Of a DNA stretch of 64,000 bases, positions 1 through 12,100 are shown piece after piece. This DNA comes from Lasiosphaeria ovina (lineage: Eukaryota; Ascomycota; Sordariomycetes; Sordariales; Lasiosphaeriaceae). The position numbers and the translations under genes were made by a program. Location: assembly GCA_033439765.1 (NCBI GenBank), contig JAULSN010000010.1:496001-560000 (forward strand). The letters run 5' to 3'. Positions within the stretch are counted from its first letter, which is position 1. Each line of letters begins with the position of its first letter. Below the pieces are notes generated by a model, which saw only the letters and a program-made list of their open reading frames with translations, was not told the DNA's origin and ran no database searches.

Positions 1-204
1 TATGAAGCCGACGAAGCCGACTTCTTTTTCGCCATGTGAACCAGCCCAGCGGCTCATGAGCCTCGTAGAGCAGAAGATCATGCCGATGCCGTAGAGGCTG
101 CCGGCCCAGAGGGCGCCGAGGATGATCTGGGCGTACCGGTCCGTGGGCGACAGCACCGCCTTGGACGTGTCGAAGGGCTGGACTATTGCGAGATTGGCAC
201 CCAT
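1..204 (-). CDS. Small membrane protein, 5' end only (runs off the left edge)
   Basis: Reading the minus strand from the ATG at 204 gives 68 open codons up to the window edge. The start is MGANLAIVQPFDTSK; residues about 26-45 (AQIILGALWAGSLYGIGMIF) form a hydrophobic segment, followed by a positively charged stretch (STRLMSRWAG). The codons are G/C-rich at third positions, like the real genes here and unlike the spacer beyond 204. No family is recognised; a small integral membrane protein is the most that can be said. The rest of the gene lies outside the window, so length, introns and function are unknown. Confidence 0.5.
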   Translation of the reverse strand, partial: MGANLAIVQPFDTSKAVLSPTDRYAQIILGALWAGSLYGIGMIFCSTRLMSRWAGSHGEKEVGFVGFI

Positions 205-375
205 CGTGAAGGTTTGGAATGGTGTGGTGGAGAAGAGACGATTGAAGAGGACCCGACCAGCGACGGAAGCAAGCGACGGAAGCAAGCGAGTAGAGGAGGT
301 GCGTCCAGAAAAGGGACCCGAGTGGCCGATGACCGACGGTCGGATTGAAATAAAAAGATGTCGATTATATAGTAT

Positions 376-414
376 GCGACCTGCGACCTGCGACCTGCGT
401 GCGACCTGCGAACT
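376..414. repeat. Imperfect tandem heptamer GCGACCT
   Basis: Three exact copies of GCGACCT are followed by GCGT, one more exact copy and a degenerate copy (GCGAACT). It sits about 170 bp upstream of the start codon at 204, in the presumed promoter or leader of the left-edge gene. Confidence 0.7.
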
Positions 415-1581
415 GACTGCGCGACTGGCAAACTGGCGATCTCTTTGACCTGCAATGAGTGAACCACACAGACCAGAAAAAGAGAGTAAAAAAGAAAGGA
501 CAGACAGCAAAATTAGAACCAGTGGAAGAGAGCAACAACGCCCGCAATGCAACTTCAGCTCATGGGGAAAAGAGCAAAGGAAAACTAGACCGCGGCCAAT
601 TCTTGAATCATCTCAGCAGGCCGGGGGGGGTGTGGGGTTCAGTGTCTGGGGGCAGCCCGTCCCTCAACGGAGGCTGTCTCGCTCTCGCTCCCGCAGCGGC
701 GGCGATCTAACGCTGACGGGGCGGCGCGATTGGCTGGCTGCCAAAAGCTTGTCTCAGATGCAGCCAGTGCTAGGTTGCAGGCGGGACCCCGCCCACCGAC
801 TTGAGACGGCTGCTGCTTTGGACGCCCCGTCGCTCCGGTTTTAGAGGGCTTAGCGCCCGAGCTCTCCCAACGCCAAAATCAATCCCATAATTCTGCTACT
901 GCCACTGCCAGCCTCCAACTAACCAGAAACATGCCACTACACTAGCCAAACATGCCAGACCAAGCAGGAGTCGGCCGCTGATCTGCAGACGAGGAAGCTC
1001 ATTTCGCTCCCGCGGGGGGTCTGTCAATCCGTGCGCTCTGCTCGTCTTGCCAGATTCCCCCTGAAGAGCATACCACGCTGGGATGGGATTGTTGCGATTC
1101 CCATGCGAGCCCCATGCGAGCCCCAAGATTCAGGCTACCCGTTGCGCTGAGGAGCCTGCCTGCATCTCACGAGGCACAGGGGCGTGTCACACCACTGGAG
1201 CGAACCCGCGGGAACGGGGAGACGAGCAGGATCTGATCTGTTGCCTGTTGTTCCATCCAGAGACGAATGCCCGATCGCACAGTCAAATCGCGATTGCGTC
1301 CATCCCATCGCATTCCATAACATCAGAATACGCTCCCCCGCAGCAGTCTTTGCATCGGGTGGGCCGCCAAAACAAGCCCCCCAAGAGAGGTCTCTGGCGC
1401 GACGTGTTTCCGCCGCTTTCGCAGGCCCCGAATCGGCGGCCCCCCAGTGCCTGGCACAAAGCTTATTCTCGCTGTGTCACTGTGTTACTGTGTGGACTCT
1501 GCGCAGATCCGAACCAACGAACTAAGACAGACTACCTGTAGCCGGACAGAAAAGCCGCGCGCTTGCGATTCGGTCCTACTC

Positions 1582-1582
<1 letters not shown>

Positions 1583-1612
<30 letters not shown>
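1583..1612. repeat. (TA)15 microsatellite
   Basis: An uninterrupted TA dinucleotide run of about 30 bp, followed by TACACATACA. It lies in the spacer and is not associated with any gene start. Confidence 0.9.
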
Positions 1613-1618
<6 letters not shown>

Positions 1619-2326
1619 CATTCATAGTAATGTGGCCGGATCATCCAGCAGCCGGTAGCTGCAGTTGCGGTTGTTGGCAGTTGAAGGCGATTATTTGCTA
1701 AAATGGAGGGAGGGTTAGGGTCCAAGGTGACACGCTCGCTCAGACTTGCCCGACCCCCAGACCCAGACCCCTGAGCTGGTAATCCGTTGGACAACAGATG
1801 AAGGGCAGACAGAGAGTGTGAACCGCCCCAAAACAAACCCGTGGAACTTCTGGGCTCGGTCTGGCCACAAACAATGCGCTCTGAGCGAGTTCGCTGCGCG
1901 ACGACGTCATTTCCTCCCTTGCAGGTCGCCTCAGCTGGGGTAAAAAAAAAAAGGGGGGGATTCCAAAGGGAGGAGCAGTAAGGCCCCCCCTGACAGTTCC
2001 TGCATCAAACACAGGGAACATGCTGAGATGCGAGATCAGACCCCCTTTCCCCTCTGTCGGAGTCAGTGAAACATTCATCTTTTTACGTCACCAATCTTTT
2101 GTCTGCGCGAAGTACGGAATAAATCTGATTAATTCATCGTTCGCTGTCTAGCTACCGTGCCAGGGCCCCTTTGTCCCAAAACGGACAGCCCGTGACGGCG
2201 TGACCTGGTTATGAACTTATGCTGTAATTCAACGTTGTCGCTCGTCATCAGCATTAATTATCATTACCCATCTCCCGTGGTCCGTGGCCATTGTAATCTA
2301 GGCCTGCCTTGCACAATCCGACCCTC

Positions 2327-4029
2327 TCAGGCGGATGCCGATGCAGCTGCAGCTGCAGCTGCAGCAGGTCCCGCCTCGGGCTCCTCGGTCTCGGGCTTCT
2401 TTCCGTAGACGACGCGCATGCGGAAGAAGGCGTGCACGTGGGGATCGCGCAGCTGCTTGCGGAGGTGTGCTATGTAGACGTGGATCTGCTGGGGGCTCCA
2501 GCCCATCACTTGGCTCCAGACGAACAAGACGTAGCCTATCAAGAGCGCCGTTAGTTGCCTTGGGATGGGTGAGGCGGGATAGAGGAGGTTTCTGTCTGGA
2601 AGACCTGGGGTCGGAGGGAGGAAAGAAGGTCACTCGCCTTCGACATCTTGCTCGAGTGCGAGGCGACTGAACGCTCCAATCTCTTTGAGCTTCGGGTCCG
2701 CCGGCCAGGGTATGAGCGGGCACTGCAAGTCACGATTCAAGTCAGTTTGTCTCTCTCCCACACAAACCCATCGCCTCGACCAACTCCAAAACGACAAGAG
2801 ATGGCTCACCTTGAAGTCCCACACCTCGACATCCACAAACCCGGCCTCCTCCATGCCCTTCCTCTGGAGCTCGTCCTCATACACCCGAAACGAGCGGCCA
2901 AACTTCTTCCCAGCAGCGTGGAAGACCTTGCCCCACTCGTTCATGGGCGAGCCGGGGGCGACGGAGCCGTCGTCCGAGTCCATGACGCACGACGCCTCGA
3001 AGCTCTCGACGTAGCCGCCGGGCCGGCACGCGCGGTGCGCCTGCCGAAACAGCGCCGGCCAGTCCGCCACCGACCCGAACAGGTACCGAATGTGCACCAG
3101 ATCGAAGCTGCCCGCCTTGTACGTCCACTCGAGCGTCGCGTCCTCGATCTCGAACCGCAGGTTCGGCGGCACCCATGTCGGCTGGATCGGCGACAAGTCG
3201 GTTCCGACAACTGAGGCTTGTGGGTACTGGTCGGCGAAGTCGCTGCGCGGCAGGTTAGTTGGCTGGCGGGTTCTCGGTTTTGTGATGTGGATGAGGCGTG
3301 TTTTACATTGCCCAGAGACCAGTCCCGGTCCCAATGTCAATGACGGACTAGAAAATAAGTCAGGCTCTGAATGAGTCTTCGACCATAAGATACGGACGGT
3401 TGTTGAGGAACCCACTTTGATCTCGTCGCCCTTGAGCGGTGCGCGAAAGAGCTTCCCGCCCAGCACGAGCGTCAGGAGGTGGTGGCTGTGTTTATCAAAG
3501 AGAGTTTCATTCACGAGTCAGCATGAGGCAAATGTGTTTCCACTGACAGCCGCTGGGATGGTGCTCGCTTACTTGATGTCCATGGACTCATTTTGCTTCT
3601 CGTCGTTGGGGGTCCTGATCATTAACACAGGGAGCATGAGCATATTTCCAACCATGGTTTGTTTATCAGTTGGTTGGCAATCATCAACCTACCAGTACTG
3701 TGCGTCTGTGCTCTTGTCGCTGTGAAATGTCCGTCCGTAGATGGTGCGGTACTCGAGGATGCTGGCCGACAGGGACGCCGTCGAGCTGCCGACGTCGTCG
3801 CCGAGGGAGGAGTCGTTATCGTCTTCACGGGGAAGCTCCTAATTCAGCACACACGCACACGCAGTCAGTGATGACATCGTACAGCACCAGAATGCGGCAA
3901 TGACGCTGTGTGACGGTGGCATACTTGCTCGGCCCAGTGCTCGGCAGGGAGGATATCGGTTGGCTGGGCATCAGTTGCTGCTACCGGCGGCGACGATGCG
4001 GCCGCTCCCGGCGACGATGCGGCACCCAT
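2327..4029 (-). CDS. LaeA/TAM-type SAM-dependent methyltransferase
   Basis: Eight exons join in frame: 4029-3925, 3838-3693, 3614-3573, 3485-3416, 3347-3307, 3242-2810, 2722-2638 and 2535-2327 (1131 nt, 376 aa). The product follows the fungal LaeA-like methyltransferase pattern: an Ala/Ser/Pro-rich N-terminus, then YGRTFHSDKSTDAQYW, PNDEKQNESMDI, the SAM-binding glycine loop IDIGTGTGLWAIDFADQ (exons 5-6), GTDLSPIQPTWVPPN, the acidic IEDATLEW and HIRYLFGSVADW. The C-terminal part reads GWSPQQIHVYIAHLRKQL and ends in a poly-Ala tail. Members methylate small molecules or act in regulation of secondary metabolism; which applies here cannot be told. Six introns are GT-AG; the last (2637-2536) uses GC-AG, because only that junction keeps the family's EGYVLF motif in frame. 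The start was chosen because the first ATG of the open exon gives an in-frame junction at 3925. No biosynthetic cluster surrounds it. Confidence 0.88.
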
Positions 4030-6173
4030 GACTAAGTCTTAAGTCTTGATAACACGCTGGGACGCGGTTGGGCGCGGGCTGGGGTTGGCTAGGACTGGAA
4101 CGGCAATATCGATTGGAGAGGATGCTACTGTAGCAGACGCAATTTGATCGAATTTTCTGGCGAGAGACAAGCTCGCCGCCAAAAGGTGCGGACCCGGAGC
4201 TGTGGAAGGACCCAGGTGCGGTATTGAACGGGACGGACCCTGGGGTCGGCCAAGCGAAGACGCTCATGTAGTGAGTGTCACGGTCTGGGAGTCAAGTGAG
4301 CGAACGGGGAAGACTAGGAAACGGACCGCGGGCGGGCGGGCGGGCAGGACACGCGAAAGAAATTGAAGCGGGAGCGGGGGAGCCATCGGGGCCATTGACC
4401 AGAACTTGGCGTTGCATGCCGCTCACTCAATCAATATTGTGGCTTCTGGCTTTCCTCCACTCGCAGGATGCCTGCCTACAAGACAGTACATGGTGGCACA
4501 AATCACACTTCATGAGGTCGCTCTCGGCCCAGTCACGATGGAGGGAGGGCCTGCCCTGCCCTCTTCCGCGCTCTTGTGCTCGTCTTGGTTAGGCTATCCG
4601 GGGGTTCCCAGGCGGGGAGAGTGGGCGACGGGATCCGGACCCTGCCTTCTTTTGCATAACATGTGGATTGTGGGGGGGAGGGGAGGGGCCGACGACGGGA
4701 CAGTCCAGCAACGGCCAGACTGTCAACTGTATTTGCACGGAGCGATATGCGGCCGGCCACAAACGGCCAGCAGCGGCCAGGCTGCCACACGGCTAGTGTG
4801 TGCGCGGAGTTGTCCGTTGAACTACAGTAGTCTAGGTGGTATGTGAAGAGGCCAAACGGGCAGCGATCGACAGCAAGCCCACAATTCAACACTGACAACA
4901 AAGCCTCCACGGTGCGATAGCGGCCGCGACCGGCGTCGTGAGCAGCTACGGGCGTGTCCTGACCTGACTCCCTGAGAAAATGGCGCCGAGGTTATTTTCT
5001 TTCTCTTTTCCCTCAGGTGAACGAACAAGCCAGCGCAACGCAATCCCAACGCGGTGGTGGCTGCCTCGTTTTTCAGTTGAGCATGCAAGCCCCCCCAGCA
5101 GCCGAAGCCACTCGGGCTCTGCCCTCACGTTCCACACATCCATCACGCCCGGCTCGCATGCAGCTCGCGCGCGCCACTCTTCTCGGCGCATGTGACTAGA
5201 ATCCAAATTCATCGCAACTCATAGTACGTAAGCTGAACCCACCCGCAGTACGACTCTTAGTTACTGGACAGAGTTGTGCAAAAGAAGATGACTGATCACA
5301 TCTTCAAGTTGGGCGGTGAGGAGAAGAATATCAGGGGGCCCCTAAATCCATGATTAGTAGGGACCTACCTACCTCGACCAACAAGCAAGTCTCAGGCCAC
5401 ACTGATCAATGATTGGGCGCTAGTGTCTAGGGGATAAAAGCCGTGACAAATGGGAATTACCGGAGTCCAAGGGCTTATGAGATTGCTGCAAGCTAGGTTA
5501 TGTAGGTACCTGTTCAAGTCTGTTAACAAGTCATGATCAACAGAGGAAAGTGTGCAAAAATACCATGGCTTTACGAACACGGTTCCAAGTATGCAGTGAA
5601 AACCCCTGCACATCTATTTCCTGACAGGCTGACACAAGCAAGACCCACGAGTGCTTCATTGTGTTCATTTTAGTGCGTGCATGGCGATGGGTATAAGCCA
5701 TTTCACTCGGGGAAATCGGGGATAGCTCCAACGATGGAAGTCGCGCCCAGAGTAGACGAAATAAAACAGAAAATAAACAACGACTCACGAGTCCATGATC
5801 CAACTGCATCGGTTCTCGTTCAACGCAGAATAAGAACCGATCGCAAGAAACAAAGCCATGGAAACAATCACATGACACTTCCGGCCCATACACACCCATG
5901 ACTCGCACAAGTTACAACTAAAACGAACAGGAATACAAAGGCGTGGTAACTAAGCTAGGACAAGGTACGTACGTAAGTAGGTAATCAAGGCAGGCAACAA
6001 AAACAAGCAGAAACGAACCGTCAATCCCCCAAGGCATAACTGGTATGCAACGCATCAAAGTATACTTTACGCCCTCTGCCGATCAATCAATCAATCCTTG
6101 TCTTCTTCATCCACCGTATCCCAGCCAAAACTCCAATGACCCAGACCAACCACATCTATCGTCCTCCTTTTGT
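4030..6173. other. Intergenic spacer, 2.1 kb
   Basis: This separates the methyltransferase start from the VPS13 stop (both genes on the minus strand). No coding signal is seen. The right part contains one copy of a diverged dispersed repeat (5661-5768) and one occurrence of GTAGGTAATCAA near 5977-5988. Confidence 0.6.
5661..5768 (+). repeat. Dispersed repeat, copy A
   Basis: This roughly 108-bp stretch aligns in the same orientation with 29225-29328. Shared blocks include GTTCATTTT, GATGGGTA, ATTTCACT, TGGAAGTC and AGACGAAA. Many differences are transitions. It may be a relic of a small transposable element; no terminal repeats or target duplication could be defined by eye. Confidence 0.55.
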
Positions 6174-9100
6174 TCACTCCAGGCCTCTGAACCTGCGGTT
6201 GAACTCCTCCACCGCCACCGCCACCATCTTGTAGATAAACGTTCGCCCGCTCTCCTCGCCGATGGGAATGAAGGGCCCGTTGGTGCCGCCGCGCAGCGTG
6301 AGGCTCAGCCCCGTGCGCTCCTTGGCAATCGTCTGGATATCCTTGAGGGGAACCTCCCACTCTGTCTGCAGACGCCGGGTGCGGATGAGCAGGATGCGCG
6401 CAAACGTCACCATGACCACCATGTCCTCGGCGGGCAGCTCCAGGTGTGCAATGTACTGCTCGTCAAAGTACTTGCCGTTGTCGACCTGCTTGAGCCACGA
6501 CTGTCCGAGAGCCTCGCGCTGGTTGTAGGGCCGCACGATGCCGTCGGCAGGGATGTAGCGCGGCAGGCGCACGCGGTCGAGCTCCGAGCCGTCGAACACG
6601 GTTGTCGTGTTGCGGACTCCTTCGCTGACATTGGATGCAAAGTCGAGAACGCCGATGGCAGGCTTGGTGGCTAGGCCAACCACGCCCTTGCCGATGCCCT
6701 TGAAGAATCCAAGCGCGCCTTCCTGTTCGGCGCCCTCGAGCGGCTTCCGGGCGAGGCCCCCGACTCCCGAGGCAACCGACGTGAACAGGCTGTTAGCGCC
6801 CGCTGTTACCCCGTATATGGCGTGTTTGGGCCGGTTGCGGGCGCGTGTGATCCTCCGGCGGTCCTGGAATTGCTTGTCCATCGTGGCGGCCGCGAGACCC
6901 TTGGCAAAGCTCCCCGTCACCTTGGAGAAGGAGTCGGTAAAGCCATATACCGACTTCTTGAAGAAAGACCCAGCCCCGCGGGCGAGTCCGATGCCAAAGT
7001 CTTCGGGCTTGTCAGACATAATGAGGCCCTGGTATGGTTCGTAGAAGATGTCGGCAAAGCCAGAGCTGATGTTGTTGAACAGGCCGACCGGGTTCCCCAG
7101 GAAGTCGGCACTTCCCAAAATCTTGTGGATCTGGTACAGCGCTTCTTGGCTGTAGTGGTTCGAAACGTGCTGCACGAGCAGCGGAACCGATACGCGCACG
7201 TTTTCGAGCATCAGGGCGTTGAACCGCACTGGCGCATCGTTGATGTTGCCGATGGCCATTGTCATGACATTGAAGAAGAACATGATGGGGTTGCGCGACG
7301 ACGTCTTGTCTTCCACATTGACCCGTTCGGTTCGGACAAACGACAGGTCGAGCTGCATGGGTTGGATATTGAGAACTTCAAAGTATATGTCCCTACCAGA
7401 TTGCTGTTGCTTCGGCTCTGGGATGTCGATGTTGTCGTCGCAGAGCTTGTCCTCCTCGTCTGCCGACGTCCACGAAGCTCCCGGAACCTTCGAAAAGTCC
7501 AGCACAGCGTAGATGAAGTCCTCGTCCAACTCCACCGTCATCTCCTGGAGGAGAACGGTGGCGTACTTGATGTACTCGACTCCGTACGAGTCGTCCTTGA
7601 CCCGCGTGACCATGGCGTGCAGAGACGGGTGTGCGTCAATCTCTTGGGCCCGCTTCGGAACCACACTAGGGTAAAGGATCATGGGGAATATTCCGCCATA
7701 AAGCTGGTTGTCTATCTGGATCCACTTGACAGCAAGGCTCACCGTCTGGTACAACGGCGAGTCGCTGTACCGGAGCTGAACATCTCTGAACGTGAGATAG
7801 GCCAGCTCCTTGAGCTGCGAGTTGATGATCGAGATGCCAATCCCGGATAGCTTCAGCTGTGCGCTGAAAGTGGTACCCGTATCCAGCTCTTTGGCCTCGA
7901 ATCCTCCCTGGCTGACGGACGAGCCTGCGTTGGACCGCTGCCGATAAAGACTCTTGGACTGCTTGAAGTTGGACAGGATCAGTGTCTGGGTCGGCCCATC
8001 GGCAGTGACGTTGATGTCGATGATCTTGGATTGTCCGTTGGTGCCAACAAACTTCATGGGCATCAGGTTGCCAATTTCTGCCAGTTTGACATATCGTTCC
8101 CTGTTGTAGGTGCTGATGCAGACTTCCTTGCGCTTGGCTGACGGGAAGTCCCAGGCGTATGGCATGATGCTGCGGGGCGGCAGGCGGTACCGCACCGGCC
8201 TCCATCCAGACCGGTCTTCGGTGCCATCCTCGTCGATGTTAGGGTTGGCCTGGTAGAAAGTGAACTCGGTGTCGCTTTCGTTACGCATAGAGAAGGGCCA
8301 GTTCTTGTTTTCCATGCTGAGGTTCAGGAAAATCGTGGAATCTTCCATCAGAACCTCCACCCGAATGAGCTTTTGGCGCAGACCAGCTCTAGCGACCTTG
8401 ATGTGGGTGATGCCCAAGTCGGATATGGTGAACGGCGCCGTCCACTGGTTGTCGACCCCTGGATAGCAGAGGCAGAGCTGCTTGACGCCGCCGCGTTGGA
8501 GGAAGTGCAAGGGCCGCAGGGCGCCACTCTTCAACGCCAACAGATCGGAGGAGCTGGGCTCGCGGATGTTGATATCGTCGCCCAGCTTGTTATGGATCAC
8601 ATATCGAGGGGCTAGCGTCACTGTCTTGACCATCTTGTACTTGCCGTGGCCCGAGTCGACGGTGATGCCAACATGGACTTCGGCATTGCGGGTTGGCGAA
8701 TTAAGCACAACCTCTGCAGAGCTCCCAATAGCATCAAAGCTCTGAGGCTTGCTCCATTCTGAGTCGCCGACCTTTAGCAGTGCGCGGTTCTTCTGGTCGT
8801 CATTGTTGAACGAGAACATGAGGGGAAGCGCCTTGCGCCCGCCATTTTCCGAGGTGTCGACGAGGGACTGGCCCGCTGCAGCCCTGGCTTGCTGCATGAA
8901 ACCCTTTGTGCGGATGCTCAGGTCCAAGCCTGTCTTGTTCAGGATGACATACGGGCTGTACACAGTGACCTTGAATGCACCACCACTATCGGGAATACGG
9001 TAGTAGTGCAGCTTGAGGTTCAAGTTCAGGCCTGCGTCGTCCTTGCAGACGAGGTTTGCTTCTTTCTTGAAGTCATCCGTGGAGCCCGAGTTGATGATGG

Positions 9101-12100
9101 CAAATTCGCTGGGTTTGAAGACGGTGTCTTGCATGTCGATGCTAAGGAGTAGGAGGTGGGACAGCTCGACAACATGGACGGGACTTACGCCGCCCTTGCG
9201 CAAAAAGTTTGACCAATCTTTCTTCGTGTTCTTGTCGTATATCCTGTATTTGAAGTCATATGGCAGCAAGTTCTCCAGGGTAACCGGCGCCGACAGCTTC
9301 AGACGCATGTATGGGTAGTTCCTGGACACGAAACGCGTTAGCTGCATTTACGCATTTATGCCCTCAACGTGTTGCTTACCTTGTCATTGGATTAGCTCGG
9401 TCGTAGCGAGCAGACATCTGGAAGTAGAAGGGCTCGCTATTCTCTCCCTGACACACCAGTGTCTTTGTCGGCCGCTTAAGCAGATCGCGCCACCACAGGG
9501 AATCGTTGCTCCACCCATACCCAAACCCAGGATCGGGACGGATGAGCAAGCTCTTTAGGTATGCAGCCCCGACAGGAGCTGGCCTGCTCTCGCCGGGTGC
9601 GATCTTCTCAATTTTGAGCAGGTGGCCCTCGTGGGCATCGTACACACCAAGTTCCACGGGAATGTCTGTGTCGTTCTCAACCAGAAGAGGGCTGCGAAGC
9701 GTCACATACTTGACGTTGTCGGCCCCGAGTTTGATGTCGACCATGAGCTTGTGCAGAATCTCGTCTGCCTTCGGACGAAGTGCGAAGAGGAATTCGCCCT
9801 CTCGGTTGAGTCGGATATTCTTCACGGTATCGAAACCGCTGGCCTCGAGTTGGACAGCCACGATGCTAGCGCTAGCGCTGTCCACGAGCAAATTCTCTCG
9901 CATCTTTTCCCAATCCTCGAAACTCCACGGCGCTTCTTGGCCGTCCTCAAGACGGAGCGAAGTGTTCTCATCGGTGCTCTGTCGCTTGGCGTTGAGGACA
10001 ACATCGAAACCTGTGTAGTTGCGGATGCGATATGGTGCTTCCGTGCCACGTGGCTTGCTGAGGACGTCTTGGTCCTGGGTGAGGAAGGCAAAGGACTTGG
10101 AAGCGAGCGCAATGGTGGCAGTCGTGATGGTCACGTCGAAGCTCCTCTTGGAGGACACGTCAATCGACATTAGGCCAGTCGCTTGCTCCCGTGCCACGCC
10201 TAAACCGACCTGCCATGGCTCGATCAGGGGCTCCCAGGCAGACTTTGCAAAGTTGTAAATGTTTGTGTACATGTCAATTGCCACTTCCGCCTTGAGGTTC
10301 GTGGACCAATTTTTTGCAGTACTAGTGAAGTTCTTAATGCTCAGGTCGAGGATGGGAAGTTCATGAAGGTCGCCAATAAGCACAATGCGGATTCCATCGA
10401 TGTTGGCCGTTAGCTCTTCGTGCCGCGCAATGGGTTTGGAGATGTCGTGCGGTTGGGGGCTGCCTTTATTTAGGGGCTGGCCAGGAGATGTTCCACCAGC
10501 AACGCTTTTACTTGTGGCCCTTGTTCGCGCAGCCATGGTCGAGGCTCCCCTTCCGCTGGCTGTTCTTTGCTTGATCCCTGATGCCTTGAGTTGTTTGGCC
10601 TTTTGGTCCGATGCCGTTGTATTGGGCGGTTTGGGCTCTCCTCCCGACAATTCAGAGGCTTTGCTGATCGTTTGCATGACCAGCAGGATGTCTCGCAGTG
10701 ACAACCGCAGAATTAACGGCTCAATGTCGAGATAAATAGCAGTGGTCATTGGCTTGGAACTGTCCATGGACATTTGTATCGAGAAGTCATCCAGGATCCT
10801 CAGACGCGAGTCGTCAAACCGATCCATGCGACACAGGAACATGCCGCACTGGGAGACTTGGAAAGTGAAGGCGTGCTGCTGCGAGAGGAGGACTTGCTTC
10901 GTCCCCAAAACAATCGCTTCCGAGCTGGCGCTGAGGGGGTTGGCGATCAAGATGACCTGGGCGTCAACAATATTGACCCTATAAGCGAACGTCATCTTGG
11001 ACTGCTCGCTGCCGGGAGCCCGCCTTGAACCCTTTCCGGTGTCGTCGGGGCCGCTGCTTTCCGACTTCCTTCCAGTGAACGACACTTGCATCGAGTCAGT
11101 GTCGCTCAGTTCGTCGGGACTTTCCAGAGGGCTGGTGGCCGGCAAGTCCGGCTCATTTGACTGCATGCCCGTCATGATGAAGTGTTGGATGGCAAAGAGG
11201 TAGTCGAGTGCAAAAATAATCCGAGGGCTGTCGACAGCTACCATGGCAATCACATTCCTATTCTTGCCCCCAGACATGGTAACGCTGGCCATGAACTGCT
11301 GCACGTTCTTGTTGCCGCTCGTCATGATGCGCCGGAACTTGTTGGTTTCGCCCCGGCGAGAATCGGATATCGTGAACGACTGTATGATGAACTCGGCCTC
11401 AAGGCTACCATTGGAGTCCATCCGAGTCTTCAGTTGGCTGGCATCGAGACTGAACCTGGAAAGACTGGAAGCATCGAGATCCCCAACAGGCGTGTCTTCT
11501 GACGCGTTGATCAACTCCAGGCCAATGGTGTTGACTTTGAAGATCAAATCAAGCTTCGTCCAGGACACCCCATGCGTGCCAAGTTCGGGGCTCATGTCGA
11601 TTAGCTGCGCATTCTTATCCTCGTCGCTAAAGCCTGACATGGTCCTTGCCCTGCTAAGGGTTGCATCGTCGACGTCGCGTTCGGCATCTGCAGCTCCTGC
11701 TTCCGAGTCTCCGGAGAAGGCAGCGGGGACGGACTGTGAGATCTCAAGAAGAGAGCGGAGCTGATATGGGGTGATTCGCAGGTTGAAGTCTGTCATGTGT
11801 CCCTCTATCTCAAGATCCGGTCGCTTGATGCCGTCCTTGTGCTCGGCGTAGATGATCTTGAAGTCAAGGTCGACGTGGTCAATAAGCTCCAGCTCTTCCT
11901 CTCGGTCGTCGGTGTAATGGAAGTTGGACGTCAATCTGATGTTGCGGATCCCGGCAGAAAGTTTCATGGCAATTTCGGAGTTTTTGGAATCGTCAAGCGG
12001 GGCGAACTTGTTTTGAGCGTAAATCTCTCCAAGGTATGCAGTGACCAGGTCCCGTTTTGCCTTGCCTGGGATCACATCACGGGGGAAGACGACAATGGGC

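Larger units (their letters stand above)
205..2326. other. Intergenic spacer, 2.1 kb
   Basis: No open frame here has coding-like composition or a recognisable family. The spacer holds a short heptamer repeat (376-414), a (TA)15 microsatellite (1583-1612) and a stretch of mixed A and G runs near 1940-1960. It lies between the 5' end of the left-edge gene and the 3' end of the methyltransferase gene. Confidence 0.6.

Noticed and set aside
1711..1724. GGGTTAGGGT, telomere-like
   Set aside because: A single degenerate unit pair inside normal spacer; no array, so no telomere or interstitial telomeric repeat.
6822..7850. Open frame of 342 codons on the plus strand opposite VPS13
   Set aside because: It mirrors the VPS13 coding sequence and has no family pattern; long antisense frames are expected in GC-rich coding DNA.
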